The position numbers and the translations under genes are program-made. Below the pieces are notes generated by a model, which worked only from the letters and a program-made list of their open reading frames with translations, was not told the DNA's origin and did no database searches. A stretch of 26,865 nucleotides of DNA, taken from contig RHPI01001960.1 of the NCBI GenBank assembly GCA_009103225.1, positions 32,366-59,230 of the forward strand, in the 5' to 3' direction. This DNA comes from Chlorokybus atmophyticus (taxonomy: Eukaryota; Streptophyta; Chlorokybophyceae; Chlorokybales; Chlorokybaceae). Below are positions 1 through 8,892 of the stretch, piece after piece (position 1 is the stretch's first letter; every line of letters begins with the position of its first letter).

Positions 1-130
1 CCCTCTCCCTACACACATGCACACGCAAGCACACGAGTACATAAATACAACTCAGACGCGCACACACACGCGCGCGCCGACACAGACGCCCACGCTCACG
101 CACACGCACACATGAGCGCGCATGCACGCG
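1..130. repeat. CA-rich simple sequence
   Basis: The left edge is degenerate (CA)n/(CG)n sequence, mostly ACACAC and ACGCGC steps. Short open frames across it have Thr/His/Ala-biased composition that simply reflects the dinucleotide repeat. I see no gene here. Confidence 0.8.
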
Positions 131-327
131 CTTGCGCCAGCACTCATAAACACGAGAGTGCGCTTGTACACAACTTGTAGCGCACATAGTCATTGCTGGC
201 GCATGCATTTGGCCGCTAAGCTTGACTTTGGACAAGCAGAAATCTTTCACGGTTGCCTCGCGCTGCTGCGCCAGCATCAGCGCATTAGGGTATTGACGGT
301 AAGGAGCGTTGGGCCAAAGCTTGAGAT

Positions 328-549
328 CTAGTGGTTCAGACAATGCGAATTTGCCATTGGAGTTCTTCTTGCACACAGGTAGCCTCGGTAGTACACCAAG
401 GTGATGTCAGCTGTAGCCGCTGTGTCTTTGTTCTTGACAATGGTTCTAGCCCACTCATGAATCCACGCGTGCTTGTGCGTGCTCTCGTCAACCTCGTCTT
501 CATCAAAGTCTGACAAGCCTACAGCGCAGTTTGTAACATCAGCCATTCC
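328..549 (-). CDS. Exon-like open frame downstream of the Pro-rich membrane exon
   Basis: A minus-strand frame starts just after a TTTAG acceptor-like step at 552-550 and stays open for about 70 codons. It encodes an acidic run (DFDEDEVDES) and then a mixed segment containing HEWARTIVKNKD and LVYYRGYLC. Composition is protein-like and unlike the microsatellite DNA around it. It lies 45 bp downstream of the preceding exon's candidate donor, but that simple splice does not preserve the frame. Either the intron borders differ or there is a frameshift. It stops at TAG 328-330. I do not recognise the protein. Confidence 0.3.
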   Translation of the reverse strand, partial: GMADVTNCAVGLSDFDEDEVDESTHKHAWIHEWARTIVKNKDTAATADITLVYYRGYLCARRTPMANSHCLNH

Positions 550-594
550 CTAAACATAAATGCATACATTGCAAGCACAATGCAGTCGCTATAC

Positions 595-892
595 CTGCAG
601 CAGCCGATGATGATGCTGACGCAGTCGGGGGTGGAGGCGGAGGTGGTGGTGGCGGCGGTGGTGAAGGTGGTGGTGGTGGCGTGGCAAATAGTAAATTCCG
701 AGGTGGCGACACTGGCCAAGCGTATTGGTAACTGGTTGCCTTGACTCTTGTATGATTTAGTTGTAGTAGTTGCAAAAGTGACAACACCCCGATGACAATG
801 CCAAGCAGAACCAGCGGCAAGCTGACATTCTTTTTTGAGCCTGATAACACCCCCTTTTGCTGCTTGCCGATGTGCGACGGAGTGGGAACCAA
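595..892 (-). CDS. N-terminal exon of a Pro-rich type II membrane protein
   Basis: The minus-strand frame opens at ATG 892-890. About 25 polar and basic residues (with a GSKKN run) are followed by one hydrophobic segment of about 22 residues (residues ~28-50, Leu/Val/Ile/Gly). After a short linker comes an almost pure proline tract written PPPPPSPPPPP and longer, then an Ala/Ser run. A cytosolic tail, signal anchor and Pro-rich stem is the layout of algal and plant Golgi or cell-wall proteins with extensin-like stems, for example glycosyltransferases, but no catalytic domain is visible. The frame reaches a GTATAG step at 594, a plausible splice donor. The poly-Pro is encoded by a GGT/GGC-rich tract on the plus strand (about 632-682). 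A chance ORF is possible, but the TM plus Pro-stem layout argues against it. The rest of the gene was not securely found. Confidence 0.45.
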
Positions 893-999
893 TAGCCGAG
901 CATGGCAGCGCTAGTAGAGTTTGTCATGAAGTCCAGCTGCACAACGGCCACAATTACTTCGCTTAGCCAAACAGTGGGCGGCTGCTTTGTGTGTGATCT

Positions 1000-1300
1000 G
1001 CGTGCTCAAGAGTGTGTGTGCGTATGTCAGCTCTCCGTTCTATATGACTAGGTCAGTGTTGGTGTGCTGAGTGTGAGTCTGCTTTGCTTATTATGTGCGT
1101 GTGTGTGCATGTGCGCGACAGTGTTGTGTGGCATGCGCACATGCTTTGCGTTGCACTGTGGATGTGTTCTTTAGTGTTGCCGTGCTGTGTGTTGTGTGTG
1201 TGTCCGTCTCGGGCTGTATGTGCCTGCATGCGTGCGTGTGTGGGTTCCATTGTGTGTGCGTGTGCGCTGAGTGCGTGCGTGCGCGAATGCTGACCATGTC
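1000..1300. repeat. TG-rich degenerate microsatellite
   Basis: TGTG/TGCG-rich sequence occupies this stretch. The many overlapping open frames on both strands have Cys/Val or His/Thr composition dictated by the repeat. No coding evidence. Confidence 0.75.
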
Positions 1301-1574
1301 GGCATCTTACCTGGTACGATCACAAACGGCTGACATCCAATAGCAACCTCCCCCTTGCCGTTGCGCATTGCCCAACCTGCATAGCCGCCATGAGGAGGTG
1401 TTGCATCTTTCTTGCATCATGGCAATGCACAAGTGTTGCATACCATGATTGACCGGCGCTGCACACATTGTTGATGCAATCCTGCTGTGCATAGTCCTCC
1501 GATCACACCATGTGGGAGCCTGCAAGCTTTGGAACACCTGTGAGAGCACGGAAAGCGTTGTACATTAACCATAC
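1301..1574. other. Unassigned spacer between two TG-rich tracts
   Basis: The sequence is of mixed composition with no convincing ORF or splice structure. I see nothing I can name in it. Confidence 0.5.
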
Positions 1575-1960
1575 ACGTATGGTACTGCGTGTGCATGTGC
1601 CTGTGCGTGTGCGAGTACAGTGTTTGCATGCGTAGTGTGCTGCGTGCATTAGTGTTGATGTGTCGCGCATGTGTGCGCGTGTGTGTGCTTATGCTCTACA
1701 TTCTGTTTGTGTGCGATAGTGTTGGTGCGCTGTGTGCATGTGTCTGGTCTGCGTTCTGTGTGCATGTGTGTAAGTGTGTATGTGAGTTGGTGTTGATTTG
1801 CTGTGCGTGTGTGCCTGGTCAGCACTGTATATGTGTGCGCTGATGCGTCAGTGTTGTTGTGCTCTGTGCTGTGTGTACAAAAGATGCAAGGGGCATTTAT
1901 CTGTCTTTGCCTATGTGTGTGCGCGCGCGCGCGCGCATGCGCCACATGGTGTGCATTGCC
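1575..1960. repeat. TG-rich microsatellite ending in a (GC)n run
   Basis: A second block of TGTG/TGCG sequence ends in an uninterrupted alternating GC run near 1920-1936. Alternating purine-pyrimidine DNA of this kind can adopt Z-form. The open frames over it (Cys/Val/Ala or His/Thr/Arg) are repeat-driven. Confidence 0.75.
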
Positions 1961-2640
1961 GGAAGTACAACACCGCACTAGATGACACATGCTTACAAAC
2001 ACAGCAAGCACACACAACTCCTTTACAAACAGTGACAAGCACAACGAAGCACTTACACTACTACATATAGTTCGTACTAGTATTAGTACTTACACCGACA
2101 AACACGCACTCCTCACAATAGCACATCTGCATTGGCCGAGCAAGCACACACACACACGCCGCCTGCTGCGCAGGGGGTGCTTGCTTTGACTTGTTGGGCT
2201 GAGTAAGTTGTAGTCAGAAGTCACGTAGCCTGGCGTACATGCTCCCGCTGTGAGGTGAGTGTCTTTGTCTTGAGTGTTGCTATGTTCTATTGTTCAAGAA
2301 GCTTGTGTGCATATGGAGTTGGCACAGCAAAAGACTACTTGTCTTAGTCCTGTACACTCTTACACTAGCGCAGCGCATAGGGTTGTTCGCTGACTTGCAA
2401 GGTTGCAGCGGCAATGATAAAGGCGATAGCCACGACAACGTCAACGTCTTGGGGCGTACGCCTTGCCTTTGTAGACCTAGCCATGGCGCCACGTATACAA
2501 ATCACAGCGACGACACCCCAGCCGTTGCCTCCGCCGATGTGGACTGCAATCGGCTTGTTTCAGACCCCACGTTTTGCAAAGTTCATACGCGGAAGCTGGC
2601 AGGGAAGTGACCGCGGAAGCATATGAGCATTTCGCTAAGG
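1961..2640. other. Unassigned region with short open frames
   Basis: Two overlapping plus-strand frames (2290-2610 and 2414-2626) and one minus-strand frame (2280-2492) are open, but none shows a recognisable domain. CA-rich patches lie at about 2000-2160. The middle, from about 2330 on, is less repetitive and could contain an exon, but I cannot choose a frame. Confidence 0.4.
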
Positions 2641-2673
2641 GTTTTGGTTTCACTACAGAAGCCAACGCAACTG

Positions 2674-2771
2674 TGTTCACTCGAGTGAACATAAGGTATC
2701 ACTGGAGTGAATAGAAAGTGAGTTTGCGAATTCGCTCTGCGCCGCGATCTGGGCCGTTCCAATTCACTCCA
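2674..2771. repeat. Palindrome and inverted-repeat cluster
   Basis: TGTTCACTCGAGTGAACA at 2674-2691 is a perfect 18-bp palindrome. Just downstream, TGGAGTGAAT (2703-2712) and ATTCACTCCA (2762-2771) are perfect 10-bp inverted arms. The GAGTGAA motif recurs in both. A 10-bp palindrome, GCGAATTCGC, lies between the arms near 2726-2735. This could be a hairpin-forming miniature element or a cluster of binding sites for a dimeric protein. Confidence 0.55.
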
Positions 2772-2795
2772 ATCTACGGCATCTGAGTGAAATGG

Positions 2796-2866
2796 AGAGG
2801 CCCGAGCGGGTGCAGCACATCGTAAGTGCTTGGTATCGCTGACCCAGGTTAAAGTCCCCAGGCCAC
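2796..2866 (+). other. Possible tRNA-derived (SINE-like) fragment
   Basis: GGCCCGAGCGGG resembles the tRNA A box of the Ser/Leu type. GGTTAAAGTCC about 45 bp downstream differs from the B-box consensus GGTTCAAGTCC at one base. Arms do not pair well enough for a functional tRNA: the T stem fails around the B box and no 7-bp acceptor stem is evident. At best it is a decayed tRNA or the head of a tRNA-derived SINE. Confidence 0.2.
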
Positions 2867-2879
2867 CCGCAGATCAACA

Positions 2880-3190
2880 ACTTATGTTAAAACACCTACC
2901 AGTGCTCAGATGTTTCATAATAAGCTATGTATCGAGGTGTCTAAAGTATTTCGTAACGTATACACCTGTAATATTTTTCGTTTAATCATTACCGGTATGT
3001 ATACACATAATATAACAAACAATTGTAAACACCTGTCAGTATTGTTTACCGGTACAGTGTACAGTGTAGTGCTGTTATATGCAACCGTGGTGCATGTATC
3101 GCAGGACACATGTTGTTCATTGCGTAAACATGAATGCAATACAACTGGCACATGGAACAATTGACGGACAAAGGTTATATACTTAGCAAA
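2880..3190. other. AT-rich spacer without a gene
   Basis: This stretch is markedly more AT-rich than its surroundings and holds repeated GTATACA and ACCGGTA steps. Frames are open on both strands, but their composition gives no reason to call a gene. Confidence 0.4.
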
Positions 3191-3198
3191 CACCCCAC

Positions 3199-3242
3199 AC
3201 GGTGTCTTGTGTCGTCGTAGCTACGACGACACAAGACACCGT
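3199..3242. repeat. Perfect 44-bp palindrome
   Basis: The left half, starting ACGGTGTCTTGTGTC at 3199, is the exact reverse complement of the right half ending at 3242, with the centre between 3220 and 3221. There is no spacer, so it can form a 22-bp perfect cruciform or hairpin. Flanking bases 3198 and 3243 do not pair, so the edges are sharp. Confidence 0.9.
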
Positions 3243-3313
3243 AGCTCTAACTGATTAGACTATAGTCTAGTCAGTCAAAGCTAAAGTTGTTGGGTTATTG
3301 CTCACTAACCCGA
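3243..3313. repeat. Two further adjacent inverted repeats
   Basis: Directly abutting the 44-bp palindrome is a 40-bp imperfect palindrome (3243-3282, centre 3262/3263, three mismatched pairs) with the perfect core TAGACTATAGTCTA. A stem-loop follows at about 3288-3313, with arms GTTGGGTTA and TAACCCGAC and an 8-nt loop. Three abutting hairpins are unlikely by chance. They could be the terminus of a DNA transposon or a replication or recombination hot spot. Confidence 0.7.
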
Positions 3314-3386
3314 CAGACTCGTCCGCGCAAGTTCAGAACCCGGCGATGGAGACGCAAATGCCCGATGTTGCGACGGTTTTGGCTTT

Positions 3387-4178
3387 TTGCCGCGAACTGC
3401 GGCCATAACATTTTTGGTTACATCACACATAAAGATTAATCCCCTTAATACATTATCTAACCAACAATTAGTATATGATGTGGCCAGTAATGGATTCAAG
3501 AAAAGACGGATACCGAACTTAATGCACACCAACTACTTGCCCTTAATGGCAGCTGAATACCAAACTAAGTTTTGGCTGCAGCATGAACAAGTGCAAAAAT
3601 TGATATGTTGCTTGCGTATGGATTCTAAAGTAAGTTATAGCTAGATCTCCAATGATGTTGTCGGCAAGACCGAACTGTTGGGGGGCCGTTTCTACCGGTG
3701 ATGAAGCGATTTGTCAGGAGATGGTTTGTGCGACTCTTTGGCGTCATGCGTGATAATCAGAGGTCAGGCCTGCTGCTCCACCACAGAGTCGTCAATGCAC
3801 TGTCTACAATCTTTAAAACGCAATACAACGAGTCCACCTGGTATGAGGTGGCTACAATTAGGCACGCATAAAAGATATGGGCTCTTGTGGAAGCATATCC
3901 CACCTTGGCACACTCCTAGCACAGAGAAAGGCATATCGATTAAACGAGGCAGCATTCAGTTCGTAGGGAACGACGCCTTGTTTGAACCCATCTGCACACA
4001 AGAGAACATTGCCATCCACACCAAGTCGCGGCGGACAGTGCGTGACTACAAAGCCTACATGAGGGACGGTCTGGTATACAGGTACGTGCTGGCATCAATA
4101 CCCATAGAGATGTCCACTTTATGCTGTCCACTTGACAATCTCGACTGCCCCTTTCACATTGACAATTGCAGACTGTGA
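3387..4178 (+). pseudogene. Decayed PIF/Harbinger-like (DDE_Tnp_4) transposase
   Basis: Pieces in more than one plus-strand frame read like one PIF/Harbinger transposase. A segment with FWLQHEQVQKLICCLRM near 3570-3620 resembles the N-terminal helix before the catalytic domain. STGDEAIC near 3690-3715 matches the STGEEALC-type motif. A frame with RLFGV followed by a Val/Ser/Ile/Phe helix lies at about 3725-3820. A GNDALFEPIC segment with QENIAIHTKSRR and YKAYMRDGLVY (about 3965-4080) lines up with the first catalytic Asp region, usually written GFIDGT...PICRP...HKR...PDGL. The later catalytic residues are missing, and the sequence runs into a TC microsatellite. The frame changes show it is broken. 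This rests on motif memory only; an unrelated ORF is possible. Confidence 0.35.
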
Positions 4179-4239
4179 ACGTTAGTATTGATAGTCGGCT
4201 AACTGTTAATGAAACCATTGTTTGCAGTTGACAGTGGCC

Positions 4240-4242
<3 letters not shown>

Positions 4243-4276
<34 letters not shown>
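4243..4276. repeat. (TC)n microsatellite
   Basis: An uninterrupted CT run of about 34 bp is followed by CGCGCGCG. It separates the transposase remnant from the Copia element. The Arg/Glu open frame on the minus strand here is repeat-driven. Confidence 0.95.
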
Positions 4277-4284
<8 letters not shown>

Positions 4285-4370
4285 AAAATGACACACATGC
4301 ATCCTCTCACACAGGCACGCCTGCAAGGATGCTGTGATGCTGGATGGAAGTAGGCCTGGTGCTTAACTGA

Positions 4371-5203
4371 TGGTGCTTAACTGCAAGCCACATCACTTTC
4401 CAATGCTCACAACATGTGAAGATGGCAGGCAAGCTTGGGAGAAGCTTGCAGCCGTGTTTCAAGCCAAGAACATGCCAGAAAGATACAATTACGCAAGCAG
4501 CTAAGCGCGCTTCATAAAAAGACGGCAGAGCCGGTCACAAAGTATGTTGCATGTGCAAGTAAGCTGCGGGCGGACCTCGTCAATGTCGGCCACAAGATGG
4601 AAGAGACAGAGGTTGTATTGGCAATTGTTGCAGGGCTTCCATCAGAGTACGAAGTTGTCGCTACTCTACTCGAGACATCGTCATCGGCGCTAACCTTGGA
4701 CAATGCGCTACCCAAGTTGCTCAGTGGAGCAACGCGTCTCAAAGAAGGAAGAGCAAGCAGACTCTGTGGCCTTCCACACACGAGACAACCACAAGATCAC
4801 AAGCAACTATAAAGACAAGAACAAGGTGAAAGGCATCAACTCAAGGTTCAAGAATCTCACATGCCACTATTGCGGTATCAAAGGACATATCGCAAAGGAT
4901 TGTCGCAAATGCCAACGAGAGCAATCCGAAGCAAACACCAGTGGCAACACTCAACGCAAAGCGAAGGGTGTTGCATTTATTGCCTCAAGAAAGTTTGACA
5001 CAACTTCATGGGCAATTGACTCAGGCTGTGATCAGCATGTCACACCACACAAGGAGGTGATGGAGAACTACAAGAAGCTGACAACCACAAGGAAGGTGGA
5101 AGGCTTCAGTGGTCACGAGCTTGAAGCAATAAGAGTTAGTAAAAGTAAGGCTTCAATGCAAGGTTGGCGATGGTGGGAGAGAAGTGGTACGTGCGAGAAG
5201 TAA
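4371..5203 (+). pseudogene. gag: Copia gag, zinc knuckle and protease (frameshifted)
   Basis: About 4371-4478 reads as the gag segment ending with AWEKLAAVFQAKN. The reading then shifts one base into a frame with RKIQLRKQLSALH and the L-P-S-EY helix typical of UBN2/Copia gag (to about 4740). It shifts again into the frame with a C-x2-C-x4-H-x4-C zinc knuckle (4862-4903), the nucleocapsid RNA-binding motif. The protease follows with the catalytic DSG triad in AIDSGCDQHVTP (about 5014-5049), where Copia proteases usually have DSGAS. The DSG-to-integrase linker changes frame near 5160-5200. The gag N-terminus and leader are missing. Each shift is one base, so decay and assembly indels cannot be separated by eye. 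Confidence 0.85.
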
Positions 5204-6280
5204 TGCACGTACCTGGAGCTACTGCAAACTTGTTCTCCGTAAGAGTTGCTGAACGCGTGGGAGCTGAGATAGTGATCCGGAATGGACGCTGCTCCGTACG
5301 CATGGATGGGGTCGAGTACATGGTCGGCACCCAACGAGGAGGGCTCTACATTGTGGAGCAAACTCATGGCAGCAAGGCCATTTTCGTGAAGGAGAGGGAG
5401 ACGGTTGAGCTTTGGCATCGGAGGTTCGGGCATTTGGGCAACAGCAACCTCGCACGCCTGGTCGCTGAAGACATGGTGAAAGGCATCAACGTGAGCAAGG
5501 AAGACCTTCAAGCATCTTCAAGTGCACTCTGTGAGCTTTGTGTGTTGGCCAAGCAGCATTGCATGCCGTTCCCATCATCTACTTCCAGTAGCAAGCATCC
5601 TTGCGAGCTTGTGCATATGGACGTTTGCGGGCCTATACACACTGTGGCGAAAGGAGGGGTAAGGTACTTTGCGACTTTCCTCGACGACTACATCAAGCTT
5701 TCCATCGTCTTCCCTTTGATACAAAAGTCAGAAGTCGCTGGAGCTGTGCGTACCGTTATTGCATTTCTCGAGACCCAATCGGGCAAGAAGATAAAAGCAA
5801 TGAGAAGTGATCGAGGAGGGGAGTACATCAATGCCCAGCTCAAAGAGTTTTTCGCCAGCAAAGGCATACGGCATGAGACAGCAGCACCATACACTCCACA
5901 ATAGAATGGAGCAGCTGAACATCTCAAGCGAACCTTATTGGAGCGTGTTCGAGCCATGCTCAATGAGACCAAGTTGGAGGACAGTCTGTGGAAGGAGGCC
6001 GTTCTCACTGCCAACTACATTCGCAACCGTTCACCAGTGAGCTCTGAGCAAAAGACTCCGTGGGAGCTCTTTGACAATGAAGCGCCAGATGTGAGTGGCA
6101 TGCGTGTGTTCAGATATGGCATATGCACTTGTGCCAAGTCAATTGCGACACGAGTGGGAGCCTGTCAGCAAAAAGGGCATCTTTGTTGGCTATGAGCCAG
6201 GCTCAAAGGCGTACAAGGTCCTACTGGAGGATACGCGCAAGATTGTGGTGAGTAGAGAAGTTGTCTTCCACGAAGGCTAA
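5164..6280 (+). pseudogene. Copia integrase (stop codon and frameshift)
   Basis: The HHCC zinc-binding region is present: WHRRFGHLG and later CELCVLAKQ. The rve core follows with the first Asp in HMDVCGPI, the second in RSDRGGEY, and the conserved TPQ-x-NG box. The second Gln of TPQQNG is TAG at 5902-5904. The frame continues through a catalytic Glu-type AEHLKRTLLERVRAM helix and WKEAVLTANYIRNR. Near 6120 it shifts one base into the C-terminal part ending WEPVSKKGIFVGYEPGSKAY and VVFHEG, where TAA 6278-6280 stops it. DNA joining is the family function, but this copy cannot make an intact enzyme under the standard code. Confidence 0.9.
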
Positions 6281-6491
6281 TCACAAGTTGAGGATGAAGC
6301 AGGCTTCTTCCCTCAACATGCAGATGACAAAGCACAACCTGAAGAACTTCCAAGCAGAGAGGAGGTTGAAGGCGAGGCATCGGTCATCAATAAAGAGCAG
6401 GGCTTAGCTGTAGAAGGCGAGAAGCACAAGCAGCAGGAGCAAGCTCGACGCTACCCAACCACCTGACTTCTTAAAGGCACACGTCGCCAGC

Positions 6492-7012
6492 GTGCATAAT
6501 GAAGAGAGTGAAGAACCAAGCACTTACGAGGAGGCATTGCAAGCACCAGATGCAGAGCAATGGCAGCGAGCTATGGATGATGAAATTGCATCACTCCATG
6601 CCAACAACACTTGGGTGTTACAAAAACCCCCACAATGTGTGAAACCCATCCCAGTCAAGTGGGTGTTTAAGGTGAAGTGTGATGGTCAAGGCAACATTGA
6701 GCGCTACAAGGCAAGGCTAGTGGCAAAGGGATTCCTACAACGGGATGGTGTGGACTTCAATGAAGTATTTGCACCTGCAAGTAAGCACGCAACCTTTCGC
6801 ACGTTGCTCGCCATGGTTGCTGCTGAAGACCTCGAGTGTCACCACCTTGATGTAAAGACTGCTTTCCTTTACGGAGAGCTGGAGGAAGAGATCTACACTC
6901 AGCAACCACCAGGCTACGCAGAAGGGGAGCCAGGCATGGCTTGCAAGTTGATCAAGGCTTTGCATGGGATGCGACAAGCACAACGTGTGTGGCACATTCG
7001 CCTCACAAAGGA
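6492..7012 (+). pseudogene. Copia reverse transcriptase, N-terminal half (split by insertion)
   Basis: The frame contains the Copia RT start EEALQAPDAEQWQRAMDDE, then TWVLQKPP, PVKWVFKVK, the KARLVAKGFLQRDGVDF box, the FAPASKHATFRTLLA helix, and the first catalytic Asp in HLDVKTAFLYGEL. PPGYA and KALHGMRQAQRVWH follow. A frame break lies upstream: the interdomain linker (6281-6480) is in another frame. The reading stops being RT exactly at 7012, where a nested element begins. RT resumes in the same frame after 8943, once one copy of the AAGGA target duplication is discounted. Confidence 0.92.
7008..7012. repeat. Target-site duplication of nested element, left copy
   Basis: AAGGA here is repeated at 8944-8948 on the other side of the nested element. 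Five bases is the usual duplication length for Copia and most LTR elements. Removing the element and one copy restores the RT reading frame across the junction. Confidence 0.92.
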
Positions 7013-7469
7013 TGTTGACATACACACGTGCAAGTGACACGCCAACAACATCAACACAAGAGCATGACTGCTACTGCCGCCATAGCATCCGCACACATGC
7101 TACATCGTGACCTCTTATCTTCACTGCAACAAGTCTGGGCTTTATACCCCGCCAGTCTCTACACACATCTACATTGGCAAGCACCGCGTGCGCTATACTC
7201 AGCCGATTGCTGTTCTGTAAGCTACGCTGTCTAGCTCACAACCAGAGCTTTCCAACAAGCTAAGCCACGCCTGCTAAGCTTACGTATCCACGAAGCTACG
7301 CGATTTCTCCCAAGGCTCTACCAAGCAGCCTGGTCCGGAGTCCGTCATGACTCGACCGTCTTGCTAAGTCTGGAGTCCACGCGCTTCTTCCTGGTACCTT
7401 CGACCCTCGACTCCTGTATGAAGGGCAAGCTAACCGGATACAAGCATCACCCATGTAATACCTTCAACA
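7013..7469 (-). repeat. Complete LTR of nested element (minus orientation)
   Basis: 457 bp beginning TGTTGAAGG (minus strand, 7469) and ending TGTCAACA (7013), so it has TG...CA ends and short inverted termini. Just upstream on the minus strand is the purine-rich GCGTGGGAG, the same polypurine tract as the outer element's GCGTGGGAG before its 3' LTR. About 300 bp of this LTR (7013-7317) reappear inverted at 7484-7787. Its start resembles the outer element's LTR start (TGTTGAAG), so the two elements are related families. Confidence 0.88.
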
Positions 7470-7483
7470 CTCCCACGCGAGCA

Positions 7484-7787
7484 GCCTTGGGAGAAATCGC
7501 GTAGCTTCGTGGATACGTAAGCTTAGCAGGCGTGGCTTAGCTTGTTGGAAAGCTCTGGTTGTGAGCTAGACAGCGTAGCTTACAGAACAGCAATCGGCTG
7601 AGTATAGCGCACGCGGTGCTTGCCAATGTAGGTGTGTGTAGAGACTGGCGGGGTATAAAGCCCAGACTTGTTGCAATGAAGATAAGAGGTCACAATGTAG
7701 CATGTGTGCGGATGCTATGGCGGCAGTAGCAGTCATGCTCTTGTGTTGATGTTGTAAGCGTGTCACTTGCACGTGTGTTTGTCAACA
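7484..7787 (+). repeat. Partial second LTR copy in plus orientation
   Basis: This is the inverted copy of 7013-7317, with scattered substitutions. It keeps the TATAAA-like GGGTATAAAGCCC (7650s) and the 3' terminus GTCAACA at 7781-7787 but lacks the first ~150 bp of the LTR. Because it is followed by a primer-binding site and gag, it represents a 5' LTR. With the left LTR it makes a roughly 300-bp-arm inverted repeat around a spacer of about 165 bp. Confidence 0.88.
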
Positions 7788-7800
7788 GGTTATGGGCCCA
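7788..7800 (+). other. Primer-binding site matching initiator tRNA-Met anticodon arm
   Basis: GGTTATGGGCCCA immediately follows the LTR end. It is the complement of the anticodon stem-loop of eukaryotic initiator tRNA-Met (TGGGCCCATAACC with anticodon CAT), not of a tRNA 3' end. Drosophila copia and yeast Ty5 are known to prime from an internally cleaved half tRNA-iMet with this same kind of site. This pins down a 5' LTR and the plus orientation of the interior. Confidence 0.85.
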
Positions 7801-7920
7801 CACATGCTTGTGTAGGTTGATGGAGTGTGTTACAATTGTATGTGTAGCTGTAGTTGCTTTGTGGTAGTGTGGGGTTGTGAGGTCTGTGAGCAGAGAGGGC
7901 AACTAACCAAGGCCACCAGC

Positions 7921-8063
7921 ATGGACGGCTTGAAGATCGCGATTGGACTACTGGACGTTGACGCCTACAACAGTTGGAGTGTGAAGATGGAGCTACTACT
8001 GGCCCACAAGGAGATGCGGAAGTACATGGACCAAGAGGAGGAGATGATGGAGATCTTCTGGTG
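7921..8063 (+). pseudogene. gag: Copia gag N-terminus (nested element)
   Basis: The ATG at 7921 lies about 120 bp after the primer-binding site, the expected leader length. The frame reads a short hydrophobic stretch, YNSWSVKMELLL and HKEMRKYMDQEEE. This is the standard Copia gag opening, in which an N-x-W-x-x-K/R-M-x-x-L-L motif is followed by a charged helix. It ends at TGA 8061 and continues only as broken frames. A complete gag would be several hundred residues. Confidence 0.7.
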
Positions 8064-8892
8064 ACTGAAGAAGAGTACGTGAAGTACTTGGAAGAGGAGG
8101 CGTCCTTGATACGTGGAAGCTGAAGATGTCAGCTCGTGTTGCTGAGTGCGAGGAATACTTGGTGGAGCGTGGTGAAGCGCGTTAAGGAATGCAAAAGGCA
8201 ACCCGTGGTAAGCACGTTGATGTGCTTGGTGGAAGGAAGGGGAGCAGATGGCAACCCTTGAGGTCGAGCACGGTGGAGTGTTTGATGGACCTTCCGAGAA
8301 GGGGAGCGAGGGCAGTCCTTGGTGAAGCATGGTAAAGTGCTTGGTACTTTGGTTGAAGCATGTGGAGTGCTTGGCTGAAGGTGCATGCGAGGAAGCGTGA
8401 TAAGCATCATGGAAGCGTGATCACTTGGAAGCTAGACATGGAGCATCCTGGACGTGAAGCTTGGAGGCTATACGCAGAAGCATGTGGACGTGGACATGAA
8501 GATGGCCATGGTGTGCGCAAGGTTGCTGCATTGACAAGGGTGGTTGAGGATGGAGTTTTAAGATACCACAAGGTTATGAGCAACAAGGAGGCACAAGTAG
8601 GTTGCGATTGCGGAGCCCGTGGGAGCTGCAAGTGGTGGAAAGCAAGTTGACTAGAGGAGTCATGGGCTTATACCAGCGGCGGAGGCACTGTCAACGAGGA
8701 CGGATGCAGCGGGTGCATGAAGGCAACATGTATGTACAGCAAGGAGCAAGGTTGGTGGTCAACCATGAGGCTCGGGTTGCTGTAGAAGTGAACGACTTCA
8801 AGATCATCCATGAGAAGCATGGAGGCGTGAGAAAAAAGGTGAAGGCTTGCGTGAGAGCAAGCGGTGTGCGTGAGTAATGGAGGAGCTGATGT
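8064..8892 (+). other. Unassigned interior of nested element
   Basis: This stretch replaces the expected gag-pol. It is purine-rich on the plus strand, with loosely repeated GAAGCATG, GTGGAG and GTGCTTGGT words near 8150-8420. A plus-strand frame over 8602-8877 is fairly protein-like (charged, with Val-rich strands) but has no motif I know. A purine-rich ATGGAGGAGCTGA followed by TGTTGAAGG at 8890 may be a polypurine tract and LTR start. Lack of pol suggests a non-autonomous derivative. Confidence 0.45.

Noticed and set aside
319-336. GAGATCTAGTGG shared between about 323 and 19731 as a hint of a common element
   Set aside because: About a dozen bases with no flanking similarity, in unrelated contexts.
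1053-2070. Many overlapping open frames rich in Cys/Val or His/Thr on both strands
   Set aside because: They are forced by TG/CA and GC microsatellites, and no frame departs from repeat composition.
2796-2866. A tRNA-Ser or tRNA-Leu gene
   Set aside because: Box-like words are present, but acceptor and T stems do not pair. Kept only as a weak SINE-like note.
4424-4428. GGCAG as the left target duplication of the outer Copia element (GGCAG also follows its 3' LTR at 10412)
   Set aside because: It lies inside recognisable gag coding sequence, so it cannot be the element's left border.
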